A stretch of DNA of 64,000 nucleotides from positions 1 through 64,000 of the forward strand of contig NZ_JAAGLN010000003.1 in assembly GCF_010548145.1 (NCBI RefSeq), written 5' to 3'. How positions within the stretch are numbered: position 1 is the first letter of the stretch; the number at the start of each line of letters is the position of its first letter. Below, in pieces: positions 41,129-49,451 of the stretch. The notes beneath the pieces are model-generated. The model did not search any database, was not told the origin of the DNA, and saw nothing but the letters and a program-made list of their open reading frames with translations. The DNA is from Streptomyces sp. SID10853 (lineage in GTDB: Bacteria > Actinomycetota > Actinomycetes > Streptomycetales > Streptomycetaceae). Position numbers and translations under genes: made by a program.

Positions 41129-42555
41129 GCCGTCTCGGGTGCGTCGAGCCGCTCCGCGGTACGCCGCGCCGAGCGCTGCGCCCACTTCCCGCTGGTCAGC
41201 AGCCCGAAGACGAGGACGGCCAGCCCGCAGCCCGTGATGATCCACCAGGCGGTACGGCTGGCTGCGGCGAAGCCCGCCGTGTGCGTGGAGCCGCTCACTC
41301 CCGAGGCCAGCACGGCGCCGATCACGGCGACCCCGAGCGTCGAGCCGATCTGCCGGCTGGTCGACGCGACGGCCGCCGCCACCCCGGCCTGTGCGCGGGG
41401 CATCCCGGAGACGGCGGTGTTGGTGATCGGCGCGTTCACCATGCCGAAGCCGATACCGAACAGCACATAGCCGGCGAAGAGCAGCGCCGTGTGCTTCTCC
41501 GCGTCGAGCACCGCGAAGACCAGACCGCTCAGCGCCATCGCCACACCCGCGACCAGCAGCGAGATCCGCGGACCGCGGTTGCCCACCAGCCGTCCCGACA
41601 GCGGGGCGCAGAGGAAGGTCAGCACCGCCATCGGCAGCATGTACAGACCGGCGTGCAGCGCGGACAGACCGCGGACGTCCTGGAGGTAGAGCGTGTTCAG
41701 GAAGAGGAAGCCGCCGAGCGCAGCGAAGCCGCACACCGCGATGACGGTGGCCCCGCTGAAGGGCGCGCTGCGGAAGAAGCGCAGGTCGATCAGTGGTTCG
41801 GCGCGCCTGGGTTCGTACAGCAGCAGTCCCGCGAGCGCCAGCAGGGCCACCCCGGCGAAGGAGAGGATCAGCGGTGAGGTCCACCCGGACGACGGCGCCT
41901 CGATGATCGCGTACGTCACCGAGCCGAGCAGCGCGATGACGAGCAGCTGGCCGACCGGGTCCGGCCTGCGGCCCTTCGGGGCCCGCGACTCCGGTACGTA
42001 ACGCCAGGTGAGCAGCAGCGCGGCCAGGCCCACCGGCAGATTGATCCAGAAGATCGAGCGCCAGCCGACCGAGTCCACCAGGAGACCGCCGACGATCGGC
42101 CCCGCCGCCATCGAGATCCCGACGACGCCGCCCCAGACACCGATGGCGCGGGCGCGTTCCCGCGGCTCGGTGAAGGTGTTGGTGATGATCGACATCGCCA
42201 CCGGGTTGAGCATCGAGCCGCCGATGGCCTGCACCATCCGGAAGACGACCAGCGACTCCAGATTCGGCGCGATGGAGCAGAGCGCGGAGCCGAGGGTGAA
42301 TATCACCAGCCCCGCCATGAAGACTCTGCGCCGGCCGATCCGGTCGGCCGTCGACCCGGCGAGCATCAGCAGCGAGGCCAGGACCAGGGTGTAGGCGTCG
42401 ATCGTCCACTGGAGTCCGGAGACCGACGCGTGCAGCTCCTTCTGCATCGAAGGGAGGGCGACGTTCAGGACGGTGTTGTCGAGGCTGACGATCAGCAGAC
42501 TCATGCAGCAGATCGCGAGCACCAGCATCCGCCGGCGGTGGTTGAGCTCGGGCAT
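41101..42555 (-). CDS. MFS drug exporter, DHA2 (EmrB/QacA) type
   Basis: Fourteen-helix exporter of 484 residues. SLLIVSLDNTVLNVALPSMQKEL is motif D1, GSTADRIGRRRVFMAG motif A, and GPIVGGLLVDSVGWRSIFWINLPVG motif C. It is a separate paralogue of the exporter at 38652-40100. Transcription diverges from dus; the AT-rich promoter region contains GTTAGTTAACCGTACTA on its coding strand. Its last 28 nt overlap the convergent XRE gene, so the two transcripts are complementary at their ends. Confidence 0.93.
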   Translation of the reverse strand: MPELNHRRRMLVLAICCMSLLIVSLDNTVLNVALPSMQKELHASVSGLQWTIDAYTLVLASLLMLAGSTADRIGRRRVFMAGLVIFTLGSALCSIAPNLESLVVFRMVQAIGGSMLNPVAMSIITNTFTEPRERARAIGVWGGVVGISMAAGPIVGGLLVDSVGWRSIFWINLPVGLAALLLTWRYVPESRAPKGRRPDPVGQLLVIALLGSVTYAIIEAPSSGWTSPLILSFAGVALLALAGLLLYEPRRAEPLIDLRFFRSAPFSGATVIAVCGFAALGGFLFLNTLYLQDVRGLSALHAGLYMLPMAVLTFLCAPLSGRLVGNRGPRISLLVAGVAMALSGLVFAVLDAEKHTALLFAGYVLFGIGFGMVNAPITNTAVSGMPRAQAGVAAAVASTSRQIGSTLGVAVIGAVLASGVSGSTHTAGFAAASRTAWWIITGCGLAVLVFGLLTSGKWAQRSARRTAERLDAPETAQTVADANA

Positions 42556-42634
42556 ATATGAATAGTACGGTTAACTAACGACTTCGGTGTACGCGGCAAG
42601 CTGTCCAGGGCGAGTCGTACGCGACAATGGGTCC

Positions 42635-43762
42635 ATGACCACGCTCTCCATCGGCCCGCACTCCGTGCAGCCGCCCGTCGTGCTCGCCCCCATGGCGGGT
42701 ATCACCAACGCCCCCTTCCGTACGCTCTGCCGTGAATTCAGCGGTGGGAAGGGCCTGTTCGTGAGCGAGATGATCACGACACGGGCGCTGGTGGAGCGCA
42801 ACGCCAAGACCATGCAGCTGATCCACTTCGACAAGACCGAGACGCCGCGCTCGATCCAGCTGTACGGAGTGGATCCGGTCACGGTCGGCAAGGCCGTCCG
42901 CATGATCGTGGACGAGGACCTCGCCGACCACATCGACCTGAACTTCGGTTGCCCGGTCCCCAAGGTCACCCGCAAGGGCGGCGGCTCGGCGCTCCCGTTC
43001 AAGCGGCCGCTGCTGCGCGCGATCCTGCACGAGGCGGTCTCCAACGCGGGCGCGCTCCCCGTCACCATCAAGATGCGCAAGGGCATCAACGACGACCACC
43101 TCACCTATCTCGACGCGGGCCGGATAGCGGTGGACGAGGGCGTCACTGCCGTCGCACTGCACGGCAGGACCGCGGCCCAGCACTACGGCGGGACGGCCGA
43201 CTGGGACGCCATCGCCCGGCTCAAGGAGCACGTCCCGGAGATCCCCGTCCTCGGCAACGGCGACATCTGGTGCGCGGACGACGCGCTGCGGATGATGCGC
43301 GAGACCGGCTGCGACGGTGTGGTCGTGGGGCGCGGCTGCCTGGGCCGGCCCTGGCTCTTCGCCGACCTGGTGAGCGGCTTCGAGGGGACACCGGTCCGGC
43401 AGGCGCCGCCGCTGCGCGAGGTCGCGGCGGTCATGCTGCGGCACGCGACGCTGCTGGGGGAGTGGATCGGCGACGAGAAGCGTGGCGTGATCGACTTCCG
43501 CAAGCATGTGGCCTGGTATCTGAAGGGGTTCTCGGTCGGCTCCGAGATGCGCAAGCGGCTCGCCGTCACCTCCTCGCTGGACGAGCTGGGCAGCCAGCTG
43601 GACGAGCTGAACCTGGACCAGCCGTGGCCGGACGGCGCGGACGGGCCGCGCGGGCGGACTTCGGGCAACAACCGGGTCGTGCTTCCCGACGGCTGGCTGA
43701 AGGACCCGTACGACTGCTCGGGCGTGAGCGCGGACGCCGAACTCGACACGTCGGGCGGCTGA
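42635..43762 (+). CDS. dusB: tRNA-dihydrouridine synthase, DusB type
   Basis: FMN- and NADPH-dependent enzyme that reduces specific uridines of tRNA to dihydrouridine. The 375-residue protein has LAPMAGITNAPFRTLCREFSGG, catalytic Cys106 in LNFGCPVPKVTRKGGGSAL, TIKMRKGIND and GNGDIWCADDALRMM, then the helical C-terminal domain. The ATG at 42635 is chosen because the family starts there. A strong terminator begins 41 nt after the stop. Actinobacterial Dus proteins are commonly named DusB; the exact tRNA position cannot be read from the sequence. Confidence 0.93.
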   Translation: MTTLSIGPHSVQPPVVLAPMAGITNAPFRTLCREFSGGKGLFVSEMITTRALVERNAKTMQLIHFDKTETPRSIQLYGVDPVTVGKAVRMIVDEDLADHIDLNFGCPVPKVTRKGGGSALPFKRPLLRAILHEAVSNAGALPVTIKMRKGINDDHLTYLDAGRIAVDEGVTAVALHGRTAAQHYGGTADWDAIARLKEHVPEIPVLGNGDIWCADDALRMMRETGCDGVVVGRGCLGRPWLFADLVSGFEGTPVRQAPPLREVAAVMLRHATLLGEWIGDEKRGVIDFRKHVAWYLKGFSVGSEMRKRLAVTSSLDELGSQLDELNLDQPWPDGADGPRGRTSGNNRVVLPDGWLKDPYDCSGVSADAELDTSGG

Positions 43763-43802
43763 GGCCGCCGGCTCACCACTGCATCTCCTGCATCTCCTGG
43801 AT

Positions 43803-43857
43803 CTCCGCCCCTCGCCCCTCCCGCTCATAAGAGCACGGGCGAGGGGCGGAGGTCTTT
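43803..43857 (+). terminator. Rho-independent terminator after dusB
   Basis: CTCCGCCCCTCGCCC (43803-43817) pairs perfectly with GGGCGAGGGGCGGAG (43837-43851) around a 19-nt loop; GTCTTTTCC follows. The 15-bp GC-rich stem plus T-run is a strong intrinsic terminator. Confidence 0.92.
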
Positions 43858-44340
43858 TCCCAGCGGAGAGCGCGAATCCGCGGCCTGTGCCCCGATGCAG
43901 GCGCGGCACTGAGTGCACGCTGCGCCGTTTTCCGGTGAGGTGTGTCCGCCTGGCGGTGCGGAGGGGTCCGCATAGTGGCCTCAGGACCGGGCGAGTGGCG
44001 TGATTCTCGCCACCTCTGATCGCGGTGTTGCTCAGATGAGCGATTAAACCCGGGGTGTACTTCTCAAAGGCTGGCACTGGGTGCCAGTCGTCAATCGTTC
44101 CCGCAGTGAACCCGATATCGCCAAGCGTGGCCGAAACTGTGCACAAGCGGCTACATACAGCTGTGATGCCTTCAAGAGTTGAACTAACGGCCTGTTGAAG
44201 GCACCTCTCGCGATCGCTTTCGATCTGCTGGCAGACGAGTGGTTACGGCCGTACGACGACCAGGTGGACGTACCCAGGAGCCTTCGATCTGGGTATGTTC
44301 CTCGCCGTCAGGGCAGCCAGTCCGCGAGGAGTCGAGTCCC
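43858..44340. other. Long untranslated region before ppdK with two inverted repeats
   Basis: No convincing gene lies in these 483 nt. CTGGCAC-TGG-GTGCCAG (44071-44087) is a perfect 7-bp inverted repeat of operator type. TGCCTTCAA (44167-44175) pairs with TTGAAGGCA (44195-44203) over 19 nt and could be an operator or an RNA hairpin. The region is less GC-rich than the flanking genes. It probably holds the ppdK promoter, and the leader could be long. Confidence 0.65.
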
Positions 44341-47085
44341 GTGCCGGAATCGAAGAACGCAGAACCCCACGTAACTCAGGCGCAAGCGCCGCAGAAGTTC
44401 GTTTATGACTTCACCGAAGGCAACCGCAACCTCAAGGACCTGCTCGGCGGGAAGGGTGCGAACCTCGCCGAGATGACCAACCTCGGTCTGCCCGTCCCTC
44501 CGGGCTTCACCATCACCACCGAGGCGTGCAAGACCTACCTCGACAGCGGTGACGAGCCCGTCGAACTCCGCGACGAGGTCAGTGCGCACCTCGCCGCCCT
44601 GGAGAAGACGATGGGCAAGAAGCTCGGCCAGGCCGACAACCCGCTGCTCGTCTCGGTCCGTTCGGGCGCCAAGTTCTCCATGCCCGGCATGATGGACACC
44701 GTTCTGAACATCGGCCTCTCGGACAAGTCCGTGACCGGTCTCACCAAGCAGTCCGGCGACGAGCGCTTCGCCTGGGACTCCTACCGCCGCCTCATCCAGA
44801 TGTTCGGCAAGACCGTCCTCGACGTCGACGGCGAACTCTTCGAGGAGGCCCTGGAGGCCGCGAAGAAGGCCAAGAAGGTCAGTGTCGACACCGACCTGGA
44901 AGCCGGCGACCTGAAGAAGCTGGTCACCCGCTTCAAGAAGATCGTCAAGGAGTCCGCCGGCCGGGACTTCCCGCAGGACCCCCGCGAGCAGATGGACCTC
45001 GCCATAAGGGCCGTCTTCGAGTCGTGGAACACCGACCGCGCCAAGCTCTACCGTCGCCAGGAGCGCATCCCCGGTGACCTCGGCACCGCGGTCAACATCT
45101 GCTCGATGGTCTTCGGCAACCTCGGCCCCGACTCCGGTACGGGGGTCGCCTTCACCCGCGACCCGGCCAGCGGGCACCAGGGCGTCTACGGCGACTACCT
45201 GCAGAACGCGCAGGGCGAGGACGTCGTCGCGGGGATCCGCAACACCGTGGCCCTCGCCGATCTGGAGCAGATCGACAAGAAGTCGTACGCCCAGCTCATG
45301 CAGATCATGGAGACCCTGGAGACCCACTACAAGGATCTCTGCGACATCGAATTCACCATTGAGCGCGGGCAGTTGTGGATGCTCCAGACCCGGGTCGGCA
45401 AGCGCACCGCGGGCGCCGCGTTCCGGATCGCCACCCAGCTCGTCGACCAGGGACTCATCGACGAGGCCGAGGCGCTCCAGCGGGTCAACGGGGCGCAGCT
45501 CGCCCAGCTGATGTTCCCGCGCTTCGACGACACCGCGAAGGTCGACAGGATCGGGCGCGGCATCGCGGCGTCGCCGGGCGCGGCCGTCGGCAAGGCGGTC
45601 TTCGACTCGTACACCGCGATCAAGTGGTCGCGCTCGGGCGAGAAGGTCATCCTGATCCGCCGCGAGACCAACCCGGACGACCTCGACGGCATGATCGCGG
45701 CCGAGGGCATCCTCACCTCGCGCGGCGGCAAGACGTCGCACGCGGCCGTGGTGGCGCGCGGCATGGGCAAGACCTGTGTCTGCGGCGCCGAGGAGATCGA
45801 GGTCGACACCAAGCGCCGCCGCCTGACCGCGCCGAACGGTGTGGTCATCGAGGAGGGCGACGTCGTCTCGATCGACGGCTCGTCGGGCAAGGTGTACGCG
45901 GGCGAGGTGCCGGTCGTCCCGTCGCCGGTCGTCGAGTACTTCGAGGGCCGGATGCACGCGGGCGCCGACGACGCGGACGAACTGGTCGAGGCCGTCCACC
46001 GGATCATGGCGTACGCGGACCGGCGCCGCCGGCTGCGGGTGCGGGCCAACGCGGACAACGCCGAGGACGCCCTGCGCGCCCGGCGGTTCGGCGCCCAGGG
46101 CATCGGGCTCTGCCGCACCGAGCACATGTTCCTCGGCGAGCGCCGTGAGCTGGTCGAGCGACTGATCCTGGCCGACACGGACGACGAGCGCGAGAAGGCG
46201 CTCGGCGCGCTGCTGCCGCTCCAGAAGAAGGACTTCATCGAGCTGTTCGAGGCGATGGACGGGCTCCCCGTCACGGTCCGGCTCCTCGACCCGCCGCTGC
46301 ACGAGTTCCTCCCGGACATCACCGAACTGTCGGTGCGCGTCGCCCTCGCCGAGTCCCGCAAGGACGCCAACGAGAACGACCTGCGCCTCCTCCAGGCCGT
46401 GCACAAACTCCACGAGCAGAACCCGATGCTGGGGCTGCGCGGGGTGCGTCTCGGCCTGGTCATCCCGGGTCTGTTCGCCATGCAGGTACGGGCCATCGCC
46501 GAGGCGGCGGCCGCCCGCAAGGCGGCCAAGGGCGACCCGCGCGCGGAGATCATGATTCCGCTGGTGGGCACGGTCCAGGAGCTGGAGATCGTCCGCGAGG
46601 AGGCCGACCGGGTCATCGCGGAGGTGGAGGCCGCCACGGGCACGGAGCTGATACTGACCATCGGCACCATGATCGAACTGCCGCGTGCCGCACTGACGGC
46701 GGGTCAGATCGCCGAGGCCGCGCAGTTCTTCTCGTTCGGCACGAACGACCTCACCCAGACGGTCTGGGGCTTCTCACGCGACGACGTGGAGGCGTCGTTC
46801 TTCACCGCGTACCTGGAGAAGGGCATCTTCGGTGTCTCCCCGTTCGAGACGATCGACCGTGACGGTGTCGGCTCCCTGGTCCGCAGCGCCTGCGAAGCGG
46901 GCCGTGCGACCCGCCCCGACCTCAAACTGGGGGTCTGCGGCGAACACGGCGGCGACCCGGAGTCGGTGCACTTCTTCCACCAGGTGGGCCTGGACTACGT
47001 CTCGTGCTCACCGTTCCGCATCCCGGTGGCGAGGCTGGAAGCGGGCCGGGCCGCGGCCCAGTCGGACGGCAGCGACAGCCGCTGA
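44341..47085 (+). CDS. ppdK: Pyruvate, phosphate dikinase
   Basis: Reversibly converts pyruvate, ATP and phosphate to phosphoenolpyruvate, AMP and diphosphate. The 914-residue protein has the N-terminal ATP-grasp domain (KDLLGGKGANLAEMTNLGLPVPPGFTITTE), the phosphohistidine domain with His467 in GGKTSHAAVVARGMGKTCVCGAEE, and the C-terminal PEP-binding barrel with QGIGLCRTEHMF, FSFGTNDLTQ and catalytic Cys866 in GVCGEHGGDPES. The GTG at 44341 is preceded at 9 nt by GAGGAG; an in-frame GTG at 44239 is possible but has no family support. A terminator follows 70 nt after the stop. Confidence 0.96.
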   Translation: MPESKNAEPHVTQAQAPQKFVYDFTEGNRNLKDLLGGKGANLAEMTNLGLPVPPGFTITTEACKTYLDSGDEPVELRDEVSAHLAALEKTMGKKLGQADNPLLVSVRSGAKFSMPGMMDTVLNIGLSDKSVTGLTKQSGDERFAWDSYRRLIQMFGKTVLDVDGELFEEALEAAKKAKKVSVDTDLEAGDLKKLVTRFKKIVKESAGRDFPQDPREQMDLAIRAVFESWNTDRAKLYRRQERIPGDLGTAVNICSMVFGNLGPDSGTGVAFTRDPASGHQGVYGDYLQNAQGEDVVAGIRNTVALADLEQIDKKSYAQLMQIMETLETHYKDLCDIEFTIERGQLWMLQTRVGKRTAGAAFRIATQLVDQGLIDEAEALQRVNGAQLAQLMFPRFDDTAKVDRIGRGIAASPGAAVGKAVFDSYTAIKWSRSGEKVILIRRETNPDDLDGMIAAEGILTSRGGKTSHAAVVARGMGKTCVCGAEEIEVDTKRRRLTAPNGVVIEEGDVVSIDGSSGKVYAGEVPVVPSPVVEYFEGRMHAGADDADELVEAVHRIMAYADRRRRLRVRANADNAEDALRARRFGAQGIGLCRTEHMFLGERRELVERLILADTDDEREKALGALLPLQKKDFIELFEAMDGLPVTVRLLDPPLHEFLPDITELSVRVALAESRKDANENDLRLLQAVHKLHEQNPMLGLRGVRLGLVIPGLFAMQVRAIAEAAAARKAAKGDPRAEIMIPLVGTVQELEIVREEADRVIAEVEAATGTELILTIGTMIELPRAALTAGQIAEAAQFFSFGTNDLTQTVWGFSRDDVEASFFTAYLEKGIFGVSPFETIDRDGVGSLVRSACEAGRATRPDLKLGVCGEHGGDPESVHFFHQVGLDYVSCSPFRIPVARLEAGRAAAQSDGSDSR

Positions 47086-47154
47086 ACCCCCCAGGCCGCC
47101 GTCGGGTTCACCCTGACCCTCACCGACCCCGCCGACGGCCCGGGCGCAACAACG

Positions 47155-47190
47155 GAAGGGGCGGCACCCGTGCGGGGATGCCGCCCCTTC
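47155..47190 (+). terminator. Hairpin terminator after ppdK
   Basis: GAAGGGGCGGCA (47155-47166) pairs perfectly with TGCCGCCCCTTC (47179-47190) around a 12-nt loop, followed by TGGGGTGTG. A 12-bp GC-rich stem 70 nt behind the ppdK stop. Confidence 0.87.
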
Positions 47191-47212
47191 TGGGGTGTGC
47201 GGGGCACGCGTG

Positions 47213-47407
47213 TCAGAGGTCGTCGCAGTCGGCCTCAGCGGGCTCAGCTCCGTAGGCGGCGAGCCTGCGACCCCGGCTCTCGGCGACCCGGAGGACGTCG
47301 CGGAGCGATTCAGTCAGCCGGGCGGCCAGGTAGCGGAACTCGTCGGCGGATACGCCCTGTTCGGCGACCAAGGCGCGTGCGTGGCCGAGGAGCGGCTTCC
47401 TCTGTAT
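47213..47407 (-). CDS. Small helical protein, ORF beginning at ATA behind an 8-bp repeat
   Basis: A 64-residue frame with protein-like composition: QRKPLLGHARALVAEQGVS, then ADEFRYLAARLTESLRDVL, then RVAESRGRRLAAYG and an acidic end ADCDDL. It would form two amphipathic helices. No ATG, GTG or CTG precedes it in frame nearby; the best aligned start is ATA at 47405-47407, and an internal TTG would give about 52 residues. Three copies of GGGGCAAT lie immediately upstream, each carrying an ATG in other frames. It follows the GntR gene (57 nt). It may be a real small gene with a non-standard start or a frameshifted remnant. Confidence 0.45.
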   Translation of the reverse strand: MQRKPLLGHARALVAEQGVSADEFRYLAARLTESLRDVLRVAESRGRRLAAYGAEPAEADCDDL

Positions 47408-47429
47408 TGCCCCATTGCCCCATTGCCCC
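47406..47429. repeat. 8-bp tandem repeat, three copies, before the small ORF
   Basis: ATTGCCCC is repeated at 47406, 47414 and 47422 (GGGGCAAT on the minus strand). Each junction makes an ATG on the minus strand. Copies are exact. As 8 is not a multiple of 3, a change in copy number shifts which ATG is in frame with the downstream small ORF. Confidence 0.9.
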
Positions 47430-47464
47430 GCAGAGGGTGACGCCTGTTCGGTTGTACGTGCGGA

Positions 47465-48202
47465 TCAGCTGTCGAAGTCGTACTGGAGCACGTACGCCGC
47501 GGTGTCCAGCAGCATCCGGTTCAGTTCCACGGGGCGGTGCGCCGCGTCCCTGGCAGTGCGGCAGATCTCGACGACCGGTGTGCCCGTGAGCAGCGCCAGC
47601 TGCTCCGCTTCCTCCGGGGTGGGCATCCGTGCGCGCAGCTCCTCGGTGAACTCGGCGGGGCCGGCCCCGATCTCCGCGAGCCGGGCGTACGTTCCCCCAG
47701 GGCCCGGGTCCGGTTGCGCGATGCGCGTTTCTCGTACGAGCTCGGCCGGAAGGTAGGACGTGGCGAGCTGGACCGGCTTCTCGTCCACGAAATACCGGCG
47801 GCTGCGCACCAGTACCGCCGCGCCATCGTCCAGGTTCAGGCCCTGGGAGACCCATCGAGGTGCCGGAATCTCGTACACCTCGATGTCGCGGACCTCTGCC
47901 GTGCGACCGGTCGTCTCGGCTGCCCAGACGGACTGCCCCGAGGCCCAACCGGGGCGGGACAGCCGCTGGTTCGCCACGCGGCGGATCGGCTGAAAGTCCC
48001 GCACGTACGTACCGGATCCGGGGCGTGCGTAGGCGATGCCCTCCGCGATCAACAGCTTCAGTGCGCCTCCTGCGGTCATTTTGGCAACGCCGTACTGCTG
48101 GACAAGAGCAGGCTCTCCCGGCAACCGGGAACCGGCCCCGAACTCCCCGGAGCTGATGCGTGCCCGCAGGTCGTCAGCGATCTGGCGGGCTGTCTGGGGC
48201 AT
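47465..48202 (-). CDS. GntR-family regulator, HutC/UTRA type
   Basis: Regulator of 245 residues. The winged HTH is ARQIADDLRARISSGEFGAGSRLPGEPALVQQYGVAKMTAGGALKLLIAEGIAYARPGSGTYV, followed by a UTRA ligand-binding domain with AVLVRSRRYFVDEKPVQLATSYLPAELV and TPEEAEQLALLTGTPVVEICRTARD. It resembles KorSA-like GntR regulators of integrative elements, but no element genes are near. An inverted repeat 25 bp upstream is a likely self-binding site. A small ORF follows downstream. Confidence 0.92.
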   Translation of the reverse strand: MPQTARQIADDLRARISSGEFGAGSRLPGEPALVQQYGVAKMTAGGALKLLIAEGIAYARPGSGTYVRDFQPIRRVANQRLSRPGWASGQSVWAAETTGRTAEVRDIEVYEIPAPRWVSQGLNLDDGAAVLVRSRRYFVDEKPVQLATSYLPAELVRETRIAQPDPGPGGTYARLAEIGAGPAEFTEELRARMPTPEEAEQLALLTGTPVVEICRTARDAAHRPVELNRMLLDTAAYVLQYDFDS

Positions 48203-48226
48203 CGCGCGTTCTCCGGTATCTCCCTG

Positions 48227-48248
48227 GGGTGTCTACGCCCAGACACCC
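48227..48248. promoter_or_regulatory. Inverted repeat upstream of gntR
   Basis: GGGTGTCT (48227-48234), spacer ACGCCC, AGACACCC (48241-48248): perfect 8-bp arms, 25 bp before the gntR start. Its position suits autoregulation by the GntR protein. Confidence 0.72.
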
Positions 48249-48331
48249 TAACTTCCGGCCCGCTACTCCGGCCGGCGTCCCTGCACACCCCACGGTGGAA
48301 AGGTCTGATCGGTCGGCGCGACGGAGCGACG

Positions 48332-49249
48332 TCAGCCGTGCGCCTTCGCCATCGCCGCGACCGCCTTGATGACCACATCCGGGCGGTCGGTCGGGATCTC
48401 GTGTGAGCTGCCCTTCGCGACGGTGTACGTCCGGTTGGCGGCGGCCTTCGCGAACCGGGTCTGGGCGTTCCGCCACAGCTGGGCGTCCTCGGGGGTGTCG
48501 AAGGGGGTCTTCGACGACGCGATCACCGTTGCGGGGACGCTCTCCGGCCAGGAGATCCGGTGGTAGGCGTGGTGCATCGGGCCGTAGTTGTCCGCCGTGG
48601 CCAACAGCTGGCGGACGGGCTTCGTCGAGACCTGGCCGTCCAGCTGGGCCACCTGCGCCTGGTTGGCGGCCTCGATCCGCGCCGTTTCGCTGTCCGTGTA
48701 GAAGTCCGGCAGGCTGGCGTCGACCAGGACGGCGCCCGCGAGCCACTTCGGGTGCTTCTTCGCGAAGTACGTGGCGACCTCGCCCGCCTGGGAGTGCGAG
48801 ACGAGAACCACGTCATGGGTGGCGCCCAGCTTGGTGAGGCCGGCCTCCAGGTCGGAAGCGGCGTTCTCCGCGTTCCAGGCGCCGACGACCTCGTCGCTCT
48901 TCCCGATGCCGGCCCGGTCGTACGTGATGATCTCGGATCCGGTCTTCTTGGCCAGGGCAGGCGCGATCTTCTGCCACTGCGACGAGTCCTCACCGCCGCC
49001 CGCATCCAGGACGATGGCCGGCAGGTGGCCGGGCGTGACGTGGAAGGCCAGCTTGTGGCCGTTGTTCGTAATCATGTGGAGCGAAGAACCCGCGGCGGCG
49101 GTGGCCGCCGGCCGGCTCGACGCGGTCGGCGCGTCCGCGGCGGAGGCGGTGGAGTTCCCGCAGGCCACCAGGGCTCCGGTCACGACCGTGGCCAGGGCCG
49201 CTGTCGCGAACACTGCCGTACGGCGGCGCGGTGTCGTGCGTGCACTCAT
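48332..49249 (-). CDS. Secreted lipoprotein alpha/beta hydrolase
   Basis: A 305-residue serine hydrolase anchored as a lipoprotein. The signal peptide ends with the lipobox LVAC (Cys near residue 31). The hydrolase fold shows IVLDAGGGEDSSQWQKIAPALA (oxyanion region), EIITYDRAGIGKSD, the nucleophile elbow VSHSQAGEVA, Asp in VLVDASLPDFY or later, and a late His in KGSSHEIPTDRP. The ATG at 49249 gives a proper signal peptide; the upstream frame is not signal-like. Substrate unknown, perhaps an ester or peptide. It stands between GntR and the sugar-type ABC operon. Confidence 0.9.
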   Translation of the reverse strand: MSARTTPRRRTAVFATAALATVVTGALVACGNSTASAADAPTASSRPAATAAAGSSLHMITNNGHKLAFHVTPGHLPAIVLDAGGGEDSSQWQKIAPALAKKTGSEIITYDRAGIGKSDEVVGAWNAENAASDLEAGLTKLGATHDVVLVSHSQAGEVATYFAKKHPKWLAGAVLVDASLPDFYTDSETARIEAANQAQVAQLDGQVSTKPVRQLLATADNYGPMHHAYHRISWPESVPATVIASSKTPFDTPEDAQLWRNAQTRFAKAAANRTYTVAKGSSHEIPTDRPDVVIKAVAAMAKAHG

Positions 49250-49451
49250 GAGCTGGCTCCTGAAGGGTGAGTACCGTGCGCCGGCCGGCTCGGCACCGGC
49301 TATCGGCTCTTTCGGCGGGTTCTGGTGAACGCCTTCAGTCTTGTCGGACCCCCGCCGCCGGGCGATGGGGCTGCCGGGTGAGTGCGGGTGTACCTGGACC
49401 CGGAACACAGGTGGTGCTGGCCCCCCGGCGGAGGGGGCCGGAACCGCCCGG

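Noticed and set aside
43858-44340. Possible tRNA or small RNA gene before ppdK
   Set aside because: No cloverleaf with a T-loop (GTTCGAATC-like) could be drawn; only two isolated inverted repeats.
44308-46413. 701-codon open frame on the minus strand opposite ppdK
   Set aside because: It is a GC-rich shadow of ppdK: composition is Val/Leu/Asp/Arg repetitive, no domain is recognisable, and ppdK itself has all catalytic motifs.
47465-48202. KorSA-like GntR gene as a sign of an integrative element
   Set aside because: No integrase, excisionase, replication or transfer gene and no tRNA attachment site were seen around it.
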